The translations under genes and the position numbers were made by a program. Shown one piece after another: positions 50,070 through 60,861 of a stretch of 64,000 nucleotides of DNA. The DNA lies in assembly GCA_021397845.1 (NCBI GenBank), contig CM038038.1, positions 70,168,748 through 70,232,747 of the forward strand. The letters run 5' to 3'. The number at the start of each line of letters is the position of its first letter. The first letter of the stretch is position 1. The notes under the pieces were generated by a model. That model made no database searches, was not told where the DNA came from, and was given only the letters and a program-made list of their open reading frames with translations. Source of the DNA: Areca catechu. Lineage: Eukaryota > Streptophyta > Magnoliopsida > Arecales > Arecaceae.

Positions 50070-52513
50070 TATCAGGGTTTTGGTGACCAGGGCGGAAGCA
50101 TGGATTTAAAAAATTTATTATAAAACCACTACCAAACCATTAACCCAAGACCTCCTTACTAGGAATTAAAACATACAAACATGCATATATAATATAAACT
50201 AGAGTTTAGGCACCAACCTGAACCGCTAGTATCTAATTCGATGAAGAATACCCTGATTCAGCTTTCTTCTCCACTAGGCACCCAAATGTTTTCCCTCCAA
50301 CGGTGATCCACACGAAACTCAGACCAAGGAAGAACTCCTTCTTCAAGTTGCTTAGATAAGTGGAACTCTTTCAGCAGCCTTTGATCTATTGACCACTGTA
50401 GGACACCCTGTCCTACTGTAGGGCACTAAAGACACTCTCCTAAACCACTCTTGGTTTTAGGACAACCCTCCTCAAGGACCTATTAGGCTTATGTCCTAAA
50501 ACAAAGCCTTGTCCTATTAGAAAAGACCTTGTCTTAACAAGACAAGTCTTATCTTAAAGAAAGGAGGGAGTGAGAGACACTCAAAATAATACTTCGGTGG
50601 AATTCTTATATCAGACTCATTTCACCGCCCCCTATTTATAGATACAAGAGGGACGCGTGATATATCCTCCCATCAACTTATTAGATATGATTTTTCAAGA
50701 CTGAAGAGAAGTTATCTTGCTTGAAAAATCATATCTAATAAGCCCATTCATGCACCGAAGGCCTTATTCACATCCCTTCTTTTATCTGGACGAATTCTTA
50801 CTTGCCATATATCAATTACCGGTCCCTAGGAAGCCAAGAGGTGCCTCTTCAATCTTCAAACATCGGAGATTATGAAGAGTCCTGATAGCAGAAGGATTCT
50901 CCATCAGAATCGTGCCCATATGAAGAGTTGCGACTCTTCATGCACCGCGCGCGCCATCCTTCTTCCATGCAAATTTCAGAAAATGTTTACCAATCAAAAC
51001 ATAGGCAATATGGGTATCATTGGAAAGAGCATAAAATCTTCTTTCTGACAATATAAATTATATTCAAATCAAAGATCTATAGCTCATTCTGTGCCCTTTT
51101 GAAGTTAAGGTATCATTTAGGTACCAAGAGTCCCATGCCATTGGGACTCTTCATGTATGGTGCCTAAAATGCCCTTAAATCCAAATTAAAATCAGATTTA
51201 GTTCTGATTAGGCTAACCCCACTTAGGATTCAACCTAATTTAGGTTTTTCATAATTAGGTTAGCCCAATTAGCAAGCAACCGGACCCAATCCAATTGGGT
51301 TATGAATTTGGTTAGCCTACATATGCTAGTATGTAATCCGGCTAACCAATTAGGATCCTATGACCCTAATTAAATCATGATGACTTTTTTGGCCAAGTCT
51401 CTATTGTGTGTGACCCATTGGGTTCCACATCTAGCCAGCAGTAGGTTTAGGTTTGAGCCGATTCGATCCGATAGAACCCGATTGACCTAATTAGGTCAAA
51501 TTGGCTCATCTAATTGTCCAATTCGAATCACACATCAAATTGACTCATGAAACCAAATCAATTGATTCATGAAGACCTACAAGACAAGATTGACATCTAG
51601 CAACATGTCATGCCTACCCGGAAGATGAGAGATTTTGGTGGATTTATCAAAATACCCTTCAGTGGTGAGTTACCGAGCAACTCAATCCTTCGATCTACTT
51701 GCACCCTGAATATGATTATGGATATGGATACTTATCAAATCCAATTTAATATTCATTCCTTGCTCAATCTGATAATGATGATTCATTAATGAACCATTAG
51801 AAACTATTTCTAATGTTCATACTTTGATCAAAGATTTCTCGAATCTTTATTTGATTGAAATCATCTGGATGCGCTTCCCTCTTACTAGGGTTGATCGATT
51901 CCTTTTTGACCTACTCACAACCTCCATATGTAATCCACCATACCCAGTATCACCCCATGCATGACTCAGTGTCATGATTGAGTATGAACCAAAGTATGGA
52001 TTCATGCATACAAGGTACCATGGCAGTCTCAAGTCAAAGGACCACATGCACTACTCCCATTATGAGAACTATCTATTGACAAACATATAAGATTCCATTA
52101 GATGTTCTCAAGTTGGATCCATTCTGTGAACTCATTCTCTAATGAGCACCCACATCCTAGTATTACTGTCAAACACAAGTGACTGTGAGATCAGTCACCC
52201 TCTTCACCAAGCATACATAGGATGTGCTGGTCTTACCGGAACATTGATCCCCTACTCAATATCCCATCATCAGAAATATTCTAGATTAGGGTTTTAAGGC
52301 TTTAGGTCTCACTGGTATGATCTCATCATAACCCGAGAACCATAGCCTAATCTATGGGGTTCATCATATCTTAATAAAATTAATAAGACATAGTGTATGA
52401 TGAAAATAAAATACCTTTATTAATTGATAATGTCAATACACTGGTTTGGGATACAAAAGAAAATCCCATCGAAATACAACATTTCGATTGGCCTTTAGGG
52501 CATAATCCTTTCA
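50070..52513 (-). repeat. Element E 5' LTR (2444 bp)
   Basis: Copy of 42464-44915 with visible substitutions and small indels, more than in the A, B or D pairs. The outer end CCTTTCA at 52513 is followed by the duplication CCTAC. Confidence 0.92.
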
Positions 52514-52896
52514 CCTACTGTGGCGGACTCAGTTTGTGAAGTAGAGTACATTGCAGCATCAGATACAGCGAACGAAGCTATGTGGTTGCGGAAGTTCCAT
52601 GGTAAGCTGGGAGTGGCACCTTCCCTAGATGGTCTTGTTTCAGTGTACTTAGACAACACTAGAGCCATTGTTCAAGCCAAAGAGCCAAAGTCTCATCTTG
52701 CACAAAGCATATTCTGCGACGCTATCACCATATATGAGAGATCATGGAAAGAGATGACATTGACCTTCTGAAATCGATGGAAAGGAAAACCTGGCTAACC
52801 CCTTCACTAAAGCCATCAAAGTTCAAGAGATCAACTCTTGTAAACAAAAAATGAAAATGAGATTCTGTACTGATTGGTTTTAGTCCAAGTGGGAGT
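52514..52896 (+). pseudogene. Element F2 copia RNase H end and polypurine tract
   Basis: Resumes after E: the open part 52520-52771 holds the RNase H motif ADSVCEVEYIAAS and the NT-x-AI-x-QAKEP motif. A frame change then follows before the usual copia C-terminus. AGTCCAAGTGGGAGT is the PPT before the LTR at 52897. Confidence 0.9.
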
Positions 52897-53188
52897 TATT
52901 GGGAATTATGTCCCAAAGCCAATCTTCTAGGCTGTAGACGGTTGTGCTATCTTTGTATTTGTGTATGAATTGCTTTTAGTAAATAAAAGTTATTTATTTT
53001 GGCTGTTCATCATATTTATATTTTCCTGTAAAGAACTCTTATGTGATGGAGTCCTTAGAACTATATTGTTTGATATAGAGAGGATATATCAAGTAGTTCT
53101 TAAACTGGTTCATAACCAAATGATACATTATTATAGGACGACGATGTATCAAGTATAGGTTGTTGTATGTGGCATTTATTGGTTATCT
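52897..53188 (+). repeat. Element F2 3' LTR, first part
   Basis: Matches 35258 onward at roughly 92-93% by eye; the first dinucleotide is TA rather than TG. Interrupted by G after the target site TTATC (53184-53188). Confidence 0.9.
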
Positions 53189-54975
53189 GGTGCGGGCACC
53201 AGACTCAGAAGAAGACTTCAGGGCTCCATCTGGATCTCTGATTGACCTTGCCCGAAGAATTAGGATTTTCTGGTTTTGTAATAAGGGTTGACTTGGTCAA
53301 CTCAATTTTAGTCTTGAGTCTGTATTTCCCTACAATTTAAATTTTGTTGAGTCATGTTGACTCAGTACAAGTCCTAGTAGTGGTCTAGGTCTTCTCCAGG
53401 TTGGTGCCACTTTTTTTTCAGTCAAGTCAAGGTCAAGGGTGCCATATTTTTTCTCCCAGGCCCAAGCAAGTGGGCGCCACACTCCCAGCCACACGCCAGA
53501 GTCCAGGAGGCGCCACATCTCCATCAAGTGTCTTTGGTCCCTACACCACAAGAAGTAAGTTTCTTTTTTTTCTTGCACCACTTGGGAGAGAAATCCATCA
53601 AGATACCTCAATCCAAGGAGGAGCCAATTTCTTTCCAGATAAACCCAAGCCAGGATGGCAAGAATTTTTCTTGAAGAGAGGATCAAGGAGGTGCCCCACC
53701 ATGTTCCATAAAAATCCAAGTTATAAAAGGGAAGAGAGCATGTCTTGGGGAGGAATTCAAGGAGGTTCCCAAAAGTTTCCAAAAGTGCCAAAGCCATAAA
53801 AGGAAAAAGCCTAAACTTGTGGAGCAAGACTAGGAGGTGTCCAAAAGAGCCAAACCATGAAGGAAAAATCCTTGATTCATGGAGAGATACTAGGAGACAC
53901 CCCCATAACCTGCCATTTGGAGCTGATTTTTAAGTTTTCTTGGAGTTTTTGGGCTGCCCACTCATGGAAGGAGTCTTGGGAAGAGAATTTGATGCCTAAA
54001 GTGTGGGTTAGTCCTATTAGTCCCACATGGGAAGTGTATGAAGTTTTATTTCTTTGTTATGTCTATATATTCAACTCTATGTAACTGTTGAATTTAATGA
54101 TGAATGAAATCAATTTCTTTGTGAGCAACTTTGTGTTTCTCTTTTTCGCACTTGTATTCAAGTGTTGAGCTCCATGAGGGAGTAAATCCGGGTTCCCTAG
54201 GAACCTTGAGGAGGTGTGAGATCTCCAACCCCAAAACCCTAGCTTAGTCCACCCATCTCTACTCCACCACCATTAAACCCTAGCCTCTACACCATCTCCA
54301 AGGTTCTTCTTCCAAAGGGTGGCTGACCACCAGGACCCCAGTCCAGCCATCTTCAAGTCAGCTACCACTGCTTCAGAGTCCATCCAGCAGATCTAGGAGA
54401 AGAAGTCCCAAATCCGTAGCCTAGGAGTTCCAGATCAGCTGAAGACCTTCAGATCCCATCCTTTCTTCTACTCTGGTAACTCTCTTCCCTGAGTCTCTTG
54501 TTCCTAACCTTGTTCTTCTTCTCTCCAGGATCCAGGGTTCAAGAAGAGGCCAACTTTGCCAAGGACCCTTATCGGAGGATCCATTGCGAAGATACCTTGA
54601 CTCCCGGGATCCAATAATCTGCTCGAGAGAGTCTTTTCCACCAAATGGAGAGATATCACTGCTAGGTAACAAGAACCTTCCCTTCTCACTTTGTCTGTTT
54701 CGTTGAAACTCAGAGCAAACCCTAGATCTGGGGATTTCTTAATCCCCAGCGATCCTACTTCTGAGTTACTCTGATAATCCACTCCTTTTAATTGTGCTTT
54801 CTGTCATTTCTTAGTTTCTTTCAACATTAGTTTATCTTTCCTTTGAGTCAAAGCCAACTTCTGAAAATATATAAAAATAAAAAAATAAAAAAAAATACAT
54901 TGATTTTAATTTGCTTCCACATTCCATATTTTCGTTCTGCATCATTTTTGGTATCAGAGCTTTCATTCTGCATCA
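53189..54975 (+). repeat. Element G 5' LTR with embedded PBS copy
   Basis: Begins TGGTGCGGGCACCAG and ends TTCTGCATCA. Candidate TATA CTATATATTC at 54063-54072. Just before its end lies an extra TGGTATCAGAGC (54949-54960) after an earlier CTGCATCA, as if a previous LTR end plus PBS had been captured in U5. The 3' LTR has the same arrangement. Confidence 0.92.
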
Positions 54976-54979
54976 ATTT

Positions 54980-54991
54980 TGGTATCAGAGC
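54980..54991 (+). promoter_or_regulatory. Element G primer-binding site
   Basis: TGGTATCAGAGC, 4 bp after the LTR end; initiator-Met type. A second copy lies inside the LTR 31 bp upstream. Confidence 0.9.
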
Positions 54992-55886
54992 CCTGTCTAG
55001 GGTTTCTGATTTGCTTGCATGTTTTGAGTGTCTCTCTTTTTTACTTTGTCTGCTCGAAGTAGACTCCCCAGGACGTCCGGTCCTAGGAACGAAGCGAGGT
55101 GCAAACCTCCTCTTCCCATTCCACGGGGTGTTCCTAGGGCGTGTAGGGGATCCGCTAGGTTACAACTTCGTAGCAGGGATTGTAAATGGGGGAAGCATTC
55201 TATTTTCAGTCTGTAACTATCCTGTTGTAGGAATTGTTTCTCATTGCAGGTAACTCCAAATTGCATGATTTTTAATTTTCTGGAACTACTATAATTGAAT
55301 CTATTTTACATAATTTTACAGCAATTTATTGGTTTCATGAAATTTCTGAGAGTTAAATTACAGCAACTCTATTTCTGTGTTTCTGCAATTCAATTTTTTT
55401 TTTTTTAAGTGATCATCTTCTAATTCATCTTAAGGGCAATTGAGCATCTAAGATAAGGGGAGGAGTTGATAACCTCTCCTTAGCCCAAAACCACCACCCA
55501 TTCATTTGATCCTAAGCCTAATTTTAAAATTTATTAGACTTAATTTGCCCGAGTGGGCTAGGGACACCAACAAGTCGGGTCTAGGCTAGTGTTGAGTCAG
55601 TTTGTCTAGTTACTCTATGTGTGCTTTGTACTCAGTGTCTAGAACGGTGGTTCAGGGATTCTATCCCGAAGGGCTTGTGTGCTGGTCCGCCTACCTGGCC
55701 AATCTCTGATTGGTGTCTAGGATTGGCAGTTAGGGACCTAACACTCCCCTTACACCTGCCTGGCTGAGTTCCGAGTTACTACAGGCTAGCTTGCCACTCT
55801 GATTGGGCATCTAGTTTGGACTCCAGGTCTAGTTAGCCCGTAGTCGTTTCAGTCGAGTCTCATTTGGTGTGTTTGCTTGCATCATC
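54992..55886 (+). other. Element G leader with two conserved structures
   Basis: Stem CCTAGGAAC/GTTCCTAGG pairs 55082-55090 with 55130-55138 and encloses GAGGT, GCAA, ACCTC (55096-55109). The same place in D has a different but matched stem. The shared module is at 55693-55721: ACCTGGCCAAT, CTCTG, ATTGGTGTCTAGG, with GTGTCTAGAA upstream (about 55637) and ACCTGCCTGGC downstream (about 55756). Confidence 0.75.
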
Positions 55887-57527
55887 ATGTCTACACGGAA
55901 TGGAGTACCCTACCAACCTGGTCAAATCCAAGCTGATTTAGAGGCCACGGTTAGAGCTCTTACTGAAAGTATGAACAAATTGAGTCAGGATATGAATGAG
56001 AATTTTACCCAGCTTAGGGATCGAGTCCAAGTAGTTGAGAAACGTAGACATCAAAATTGGACCCCTGATCCAAAATTTAATAGGCCCCAACCTCACCCAT
56101 GCCAGGAGCCTAGGGGGACCTTATACCATGATCCCGAGCATAACCTTAAGAAGCCTAACCATGATATCTATAGTGTGGATCGTGTCTATGAGAGGTCCTT
56201 ACAATATTCTAGACCAGTCACTCAACAACCCAAGTCTTCTAGATCAAACCATTTAGATCCACACCCATGCCCAAGTAAGGTCTCTACTAGCTTGAAACCC
56301 AGTGTGACCCAGGTTCCTATATCGCAAGAATGTTGGTTTTGTAGAGAAAGAGGCCATAAATCTAGTCAGTGCCCATGCATAGGACTGGCTTGTGCACAGC
56401 TAAGTGGTAAGAATCCTAAGGATGACATTAATGAGGGAGAACCCAAGCCTACCAATGAGGAAGAAAGGTTAGGTATAACAAGCCCAGAATCAGTTGACCC
56501 GATTACTACTGACCCGAAACCCATTGAAGATGGCATCGAGGAAGTATATGATGCTGGCTTGAGTCTAGTTGATGAATATGAGGGGGAAGAACTTGAAGAA
56601 TATGACATCGATATTATTGGTTCCTTACCTGAGGAGACCTTGGAGAGCAACCAAGTGGTAGGACCTAGTTCAGAAATTCAAGAGATTTGTGAGAATCAGG
56701 TTCCTTTAGTCAAATACCCCCAGGAAGAACTCATAGTGTTAGCCCGAGCTATCAGTTCGTACCTTCTAATGACAGTCATTCCCCAAGTACCAATTGAAGA
56801 TCTTTGCACTGAACTGTTTAAGTTTGCCCACCCTATGGTAGATCCTCTCCTTAGGATGACTGAATCAAGCCTCTTATAATTGGACCTTGTCCCATGCCCA
56901 GCCACTAAGGTCTCTCCCGTAATCTCAGTTGAACATCCTTGTCTTGAGCGGATTGATTCACCCAGTCCTGTAGAAGTCCTCCTTATGACCCCAGACCCCT
57001 TCCTTCGCATGACTGACCTACCCTTCTATAGAGTATACCTTTCCGCACCCATATGTCAAATTTCAAGTCTTGAGGTCATCATCCATAGGCCCTTCCATGA
57101 ATCATTCTTTAATCCAGTTCTTGAGAAAATGGATCATTATTTGCTTAGAGAACAAACTTTAACTGTTGCAATCACATGTCCTAGGCTACTTCCCGAACCA
57201 TCTCTTGATCCATTCCTGGGAGTAGCAAACTTTTCCTTTCGTAAGGATGACCAGTTGACACTCATAGATCACCATTCAAACCTTCAGGTCACCACCTTTA
57301 GCCAGCAGGTACTTCGAGACTCCACCTCATATTTCCTCCCTTTCTCTAGGACTTCCAATGCTTCTTACACCATCCAAGTATACTTTGTCGAATTCTTTAG
57401 AGTGAACCACGTGTCAGAATCTATTAGGTTTGCCACCTACTTCTGGAAGACCTTATGGCACCTACTAGGCACCCATGATAAGTTTTCATGCTCTGCATGC
57501 CATCCTCCGACCCAAGGTCAAACCTAG
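55887..57527 (+). pseudogene. Element G gag-like ORF with unknown C-terminal half, one stop
   Basis: Starts at MSTRNG (55887), the family start. Contains an N-terminal coiled, polar region, a linker with EPRGTLYHDP-type repeats, zinc knuckle CWFCRERGHKSSQC (56331-56372) and an acidic stretch matching the linker after the A knuckle. The capsid block between linker and knuckle is missing. From about 56690 to 57400 the protein is unlike pol and I do not recognise it; it repeats DP-[LF]-LRMT. It ends with a trace of integrase (YFWKTLWHLLG) at about 57440. A single TAA at 56877-56879 splits 547 codons; otherwise the frame is intact. Confidence 0.8.
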
Positions 57528-57639
57528 AGAGCCGTAGTTTGTTAGGTTTAGACCTAGGGTTCCTTTGAATAAAGTTCATTCTTTAGGAATGCATCGTCAG
57601 TCGAGTTTAGGACATTAACTCAGATTTTGGTTAAGTGAG

Positions 57640-58430
57640 AATACCAGGAATTGGGATTTGTATTTACCTAGGGCTGAATTTACATACAATGACTCGGTCA
57701 ATAGGTCTACAGGTAAGAGTCCATTTGAAATTGTGCATGGTTACAAATCTCACACATCTCTTGACCTAGCTCCTTTACCAGTCCACACACGAGTCTCTGA
57801 GTCTGCCGAAGTTTTTGCACAGCATATAAAAGACTTGCATAAAGAAATTCAAGCCAAAATAAACTTAAGTAATGAAACTTATAAGAAGTTGGCTGATTCT
57901 CAAAGGCGAGTCAAAACTTTTAATGAGGGAGACTATGTAATGATTAGGTTAAGGCCTGAACGGTTTCCTCCTAGAACCGTTAGAAAGTTACATGCTAGAG
58001 GAGCTGGACCATTTATAGTGGTGAAGAGAGTAGGATCCAATGCCTATGTGCTCGAGTTGCCTCCAGAACTAGGCATTAGCTCCACTTTCAACATTGCAGA
58101 CCTTGTAGAGTATAGAGAGCCAGCTGTGATTCCCAGTGAGCCCTTTGAGCCTAATCCTGCTCTTGAGATTGAACCCAACCCTGTGTGTCCACCAACAAAC
58201 TGGCCTGTGAGGAAAGAGCAGATTGAAAAGATCCTGGATGATCAGGTTATCTCTACTCGTAATCGAGGATACCAAAGATACCTGGTCCACTGGCAAGGAA
58301 GGCCAGATTCTAATGACTCTTGGATCTTCTGAGAAGAATTACAAGAATTGGACCCAGACCTCTTGGAGAGATACCAGAGCCAGCTTGATCCATACTCGAC
58401 AGGGTCGAGTTCCTCCCACCCCGGGAGAAT
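57640..58430 (+). pseudogene. Element G integrase C-terminus and chromodomain
   Basis: Frame 1 relative to the preceding ORF, open from 57658 to 58332. Begins at LPRAEFTYNDSVNRSTGKSPFE, the end of the integrase core, runs through the GAGPF linker region and into a chromodomain (about 58205-58380) broken by a TGA at 58330-58332. After the stop the frame continues through the palindrome CTCGACAGGGTCGAG (58394-58408) and the PPT (CCCGGGAGAAT) into the LTR. Chromodomains in this family steer integration to marked chromatin; here the protein lacks its catalytic part. Confidence 0.85.
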
Positions 58431-60216
58431 TGGTGCGAGCACCAGACTCAGAAGAAGACTTCAGGGCTCCATCTGGATCTCTGATTGACCTTGCCCGAAG
58501 AATTAGGGTTTTCTGATTTTGTAATAAGGATTGACTTGGTCAACTCAATTTTAGTCTTGAGTCTGAATTTCCCTACAATTTAAATTTTGTTGAGTCATGT
58601 TGACTCAGTACAAGTCCTTGTAGTGGTCTAGGTCTTCTCCAGGTTGGTGCCACTTTTTTTTCAGTCAAGTCAAGGTCCAGGGTGCCACATTTTTTCTCCC
58701 AGGCCCAAGCAAGTGGGCGCCACTCTCCCAGCCACACGCCAGAGTCCAGGAGGCGCCACATCTCCATCAAGTATCTTTGGTCCCTATACCACAAGAAGTA
58801 AGTTTCTTTTTTTTCTTGCACCACTTGGGAGAGAAATCCATCAAGATACCTCAATCCAAGGAGGAGCCAATTTCTTTCCAGATAAACCCAAGCCAGGATG
58901 GCAAGAATTTTTCTTGAAGAGAGGATCAAGGAGGTGCCCCACCATGTTCCATAAAAATCCAAGTTATAAAAGGAAAGAGAGCATGTCTTGGGGAGGAATT
59001 CAAGGAGGTTCCCAAAAGTTTCCAAAAGTGCCAAAGCCATAAAAGGAAAAAGCCTAAACTTGTGGAGCAAGACTAGGAGGTGTCCAAAAGAGCCAAACCA
59101 TGAAGGGAAAATCCTTGATTCATGGAGAGATACTAGGAGACACCCCCATAACCTGCCATTTGGAGCTGATTTTCAAGTTTTCTTGGAGTTTTTGGGCTGC
59201 CCACTCATGGAAGGAGTCTTGGGAAGAGAATTTGATGCCTAAAGTGTGGGTTAGTCCTATTAGTCCCACATGGGAAGTGTATGAAGTTTTATTTCTTTGT
59301 TATGTCTATATATTTAACTCTATGTAACTCTTGAATTTAATGATGAATGAAATCAATTTCTTTGTGAGAAACTTTGTGTTTCTCTCTTCCGCACTTGTAT
59401 TCAAGTGTTGAGCTCCGTGAGGGAGTAAATCCGGGTTCCCTAGGAACCTTGAGGAGGTGTGAGATCTCCAACCCCAAAACCCTAGCTTAGTCCACCCATC
59501 TCTACTCCACCACCATCAAACCCTAGCCTCTACACCATCTCCAAGGTTCTTCTTCCAAAGGGTGGCCGACCACCAGGACCCCAGTCCAGCCATCTTCAAG
59601 TCAGCTACCACTGCTTCAGAGTCCATCCAGCAGATCTAGGAGAAGAAGTCCCAAATCCGCAGCCTAGGAGTTCCATATCAGTTGAAGACCTTCAGATCCC
59701 ATCCTTTCTTCTACTCTGGTAACTCTCTTCCCTGAGTCTCTTGTTCCTAACCTTGTTCTTCTTCTCTCCAGGATCCAGGGTTCAAGAAGAGGCCAACTTT
59801 GCCAAGGACCCTTATCGGAAGATCCATTGCAAAGATACCTTGACTCCCGGGATCCAATAATCTGCTCGAGAAAGTCTTTTCCACCAAATGGAGAGATATC
59901 ACTGCTAGGTAACAAGAACCTTCCCTTCTCACTTTGTCTGTTTCGTTGAAACTCAGAGCAAACCCTAGATCTGGGGGTTTCTTAATCCCCAGCGATCCTA
60001 CTTCTGAGTTACTTTGATAATCCACTCCTTTTAATTGTGCTTTCTGTCATTTCTTAGTTTCTTTCAATATTAGTTTATCTTTCCTTTGAGTCAAAGCCGA
60101 CTTCTGAAAATATATAAAAATAAAAAATAAAAAAAATACATTAATTTTAATTTGCTTCCGCATTCCATATTTTCGTTATACATCATTTTTGGTATCAGAG
60201 CTTTCGTTCTGCATCA
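58431..60216 (+). repeat. Element G 3' LTR
   Basis: Copy of 53189-54975 with scattered substitutions. It has the embedded TGGTATCAGAGC at 60190-60201 and ends TTCTGCATCA at 60216, followed by TTATC. Confidence 0.93.
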
Positions 60217-60638
60217 TTATCCTCTTAACCAAGGAATGTGGAGACACTGGCGTGACATGCAAGTGAAATGTATGACATCTCACTAAACATGACCATCTGT
60301 AGAGCTCCCTTCTGCCAAAGGGTTACTCATGAAGGGATATGGGTATATGTGTCCCTCAGACCTGGGATCACCATGGTAGCTTGCAAGCAACTCACTGTAT
60401 TTTGGTACCGGACTACTTTGATTTCTAATCCAATGATGGAAAGTTTCTAGGTGCAGTCAAGTACTTGTGGAGAGGTGGTGGATCAAGATGGAATTGACCT
60501 CTCCAAATAGTTTGGAGTGAATGACTCACTATGTCTCAATTCAGCAAAACCTTGGCCAAGGTAGTTCTTATGAGGAGTCACAGAACTTGTGAGGTTAAGA
60601 CATGATCTGGATAAACTAAATTATGGTTGGCAGTCGAA
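60217..60638 (+). repeat. Element F2 3' LTR, second part, truncated
   Basis: Continues the F LTR (matches 35548-35970 or so) and stops at GGCAGTCGAA, where an H-type LTR end begins. The remaining 1.1 kb or so of this LTR is not in the window. Confidence 0.88.
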
Positions 60639-60861
60639 CGATGGGGAACCTATGTATGCATGCAATTATATTTTTTTGTATGTTTTTAATTCAAGTTGTA
60701 AAACTAAATCTCGAAGAGCAGATCAAGTATTTAAGCAAGGAAAACTATGCAAGAAAGAAACTAAAAGCATGCAAATAAGACCTAAGAGCATCAAAAAGAG
60801 AAGGACCGCCGAGGCTGAGAAGCCTCGGTTGGGCTAGTTCTTCTACAATAACGCTACTAGT
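60639..60861 (-). repeat. Inverted end fragment of an H-type LTR
   Basis: About 222 bp that is the reverse complement of the last part of the H LTR (about 62318 back to 62098): both have GATGGGG at the end, TGCATGCAATT next, and the motif around CCGAGGCTGAGAAGCCTCGG. It is cut sharply at CTACTAG where the H LTR begins. Best read as a minus-oriented relative into which H inserted; its other part would lie beyond the window. Confidence 0.75.

Larger units (their letters stand above)
42464..52513 (-). mobile_element. Element E: Ty1/copia retrotransposon, full length
   Basis: Minus-strand copia inserted in F2 with perfect CCTAC duplications (42459-42463 and 52514-52518). LTRs 42464-44915 (2452 bp) and 50070-52513 (2444 bp), PBS 50057-50068, gag-pol 48830-44930. 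Related to B in both coding and leader sequence, but its LTRs have clearly different ends. The inner LTR base pair has changed from TG to TA at 50070. Confidence 0.94.
53189..60216 (+). mobile_element. Element G: non-autonomous chromovirus derivative
   Basis: Plus-strand element inserted in the F2 LTR with perfect TTATC duplications (53184-53188, 60217-60221). LTRs of 1787 bp (53189-54975) and 1786 bp (58431-60216), PBS, leader with conserved stem-loops, a gag-like frame, and an integrase C-terminus with chromodomain. Protease, RT, RNase H and the integrase core are absent, so it needs enzymes in trans. Low LTR divergence by eye shows it moved fairly recently. Confidence 0.93.

Noticed and set aside
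53330..54782. Open frames of 60-165 codons on both strands, repeated at 58573-60025
   Set aside because: They lie inside the two LTR copies of G and have no family resemblance.
54949..54991. tRNA gene because of TGGTATCAGAGC matches
   Set aside because: Only 12 bases matching the tRNA 3' part are present, always next to LTR ends: primer-binding sites.
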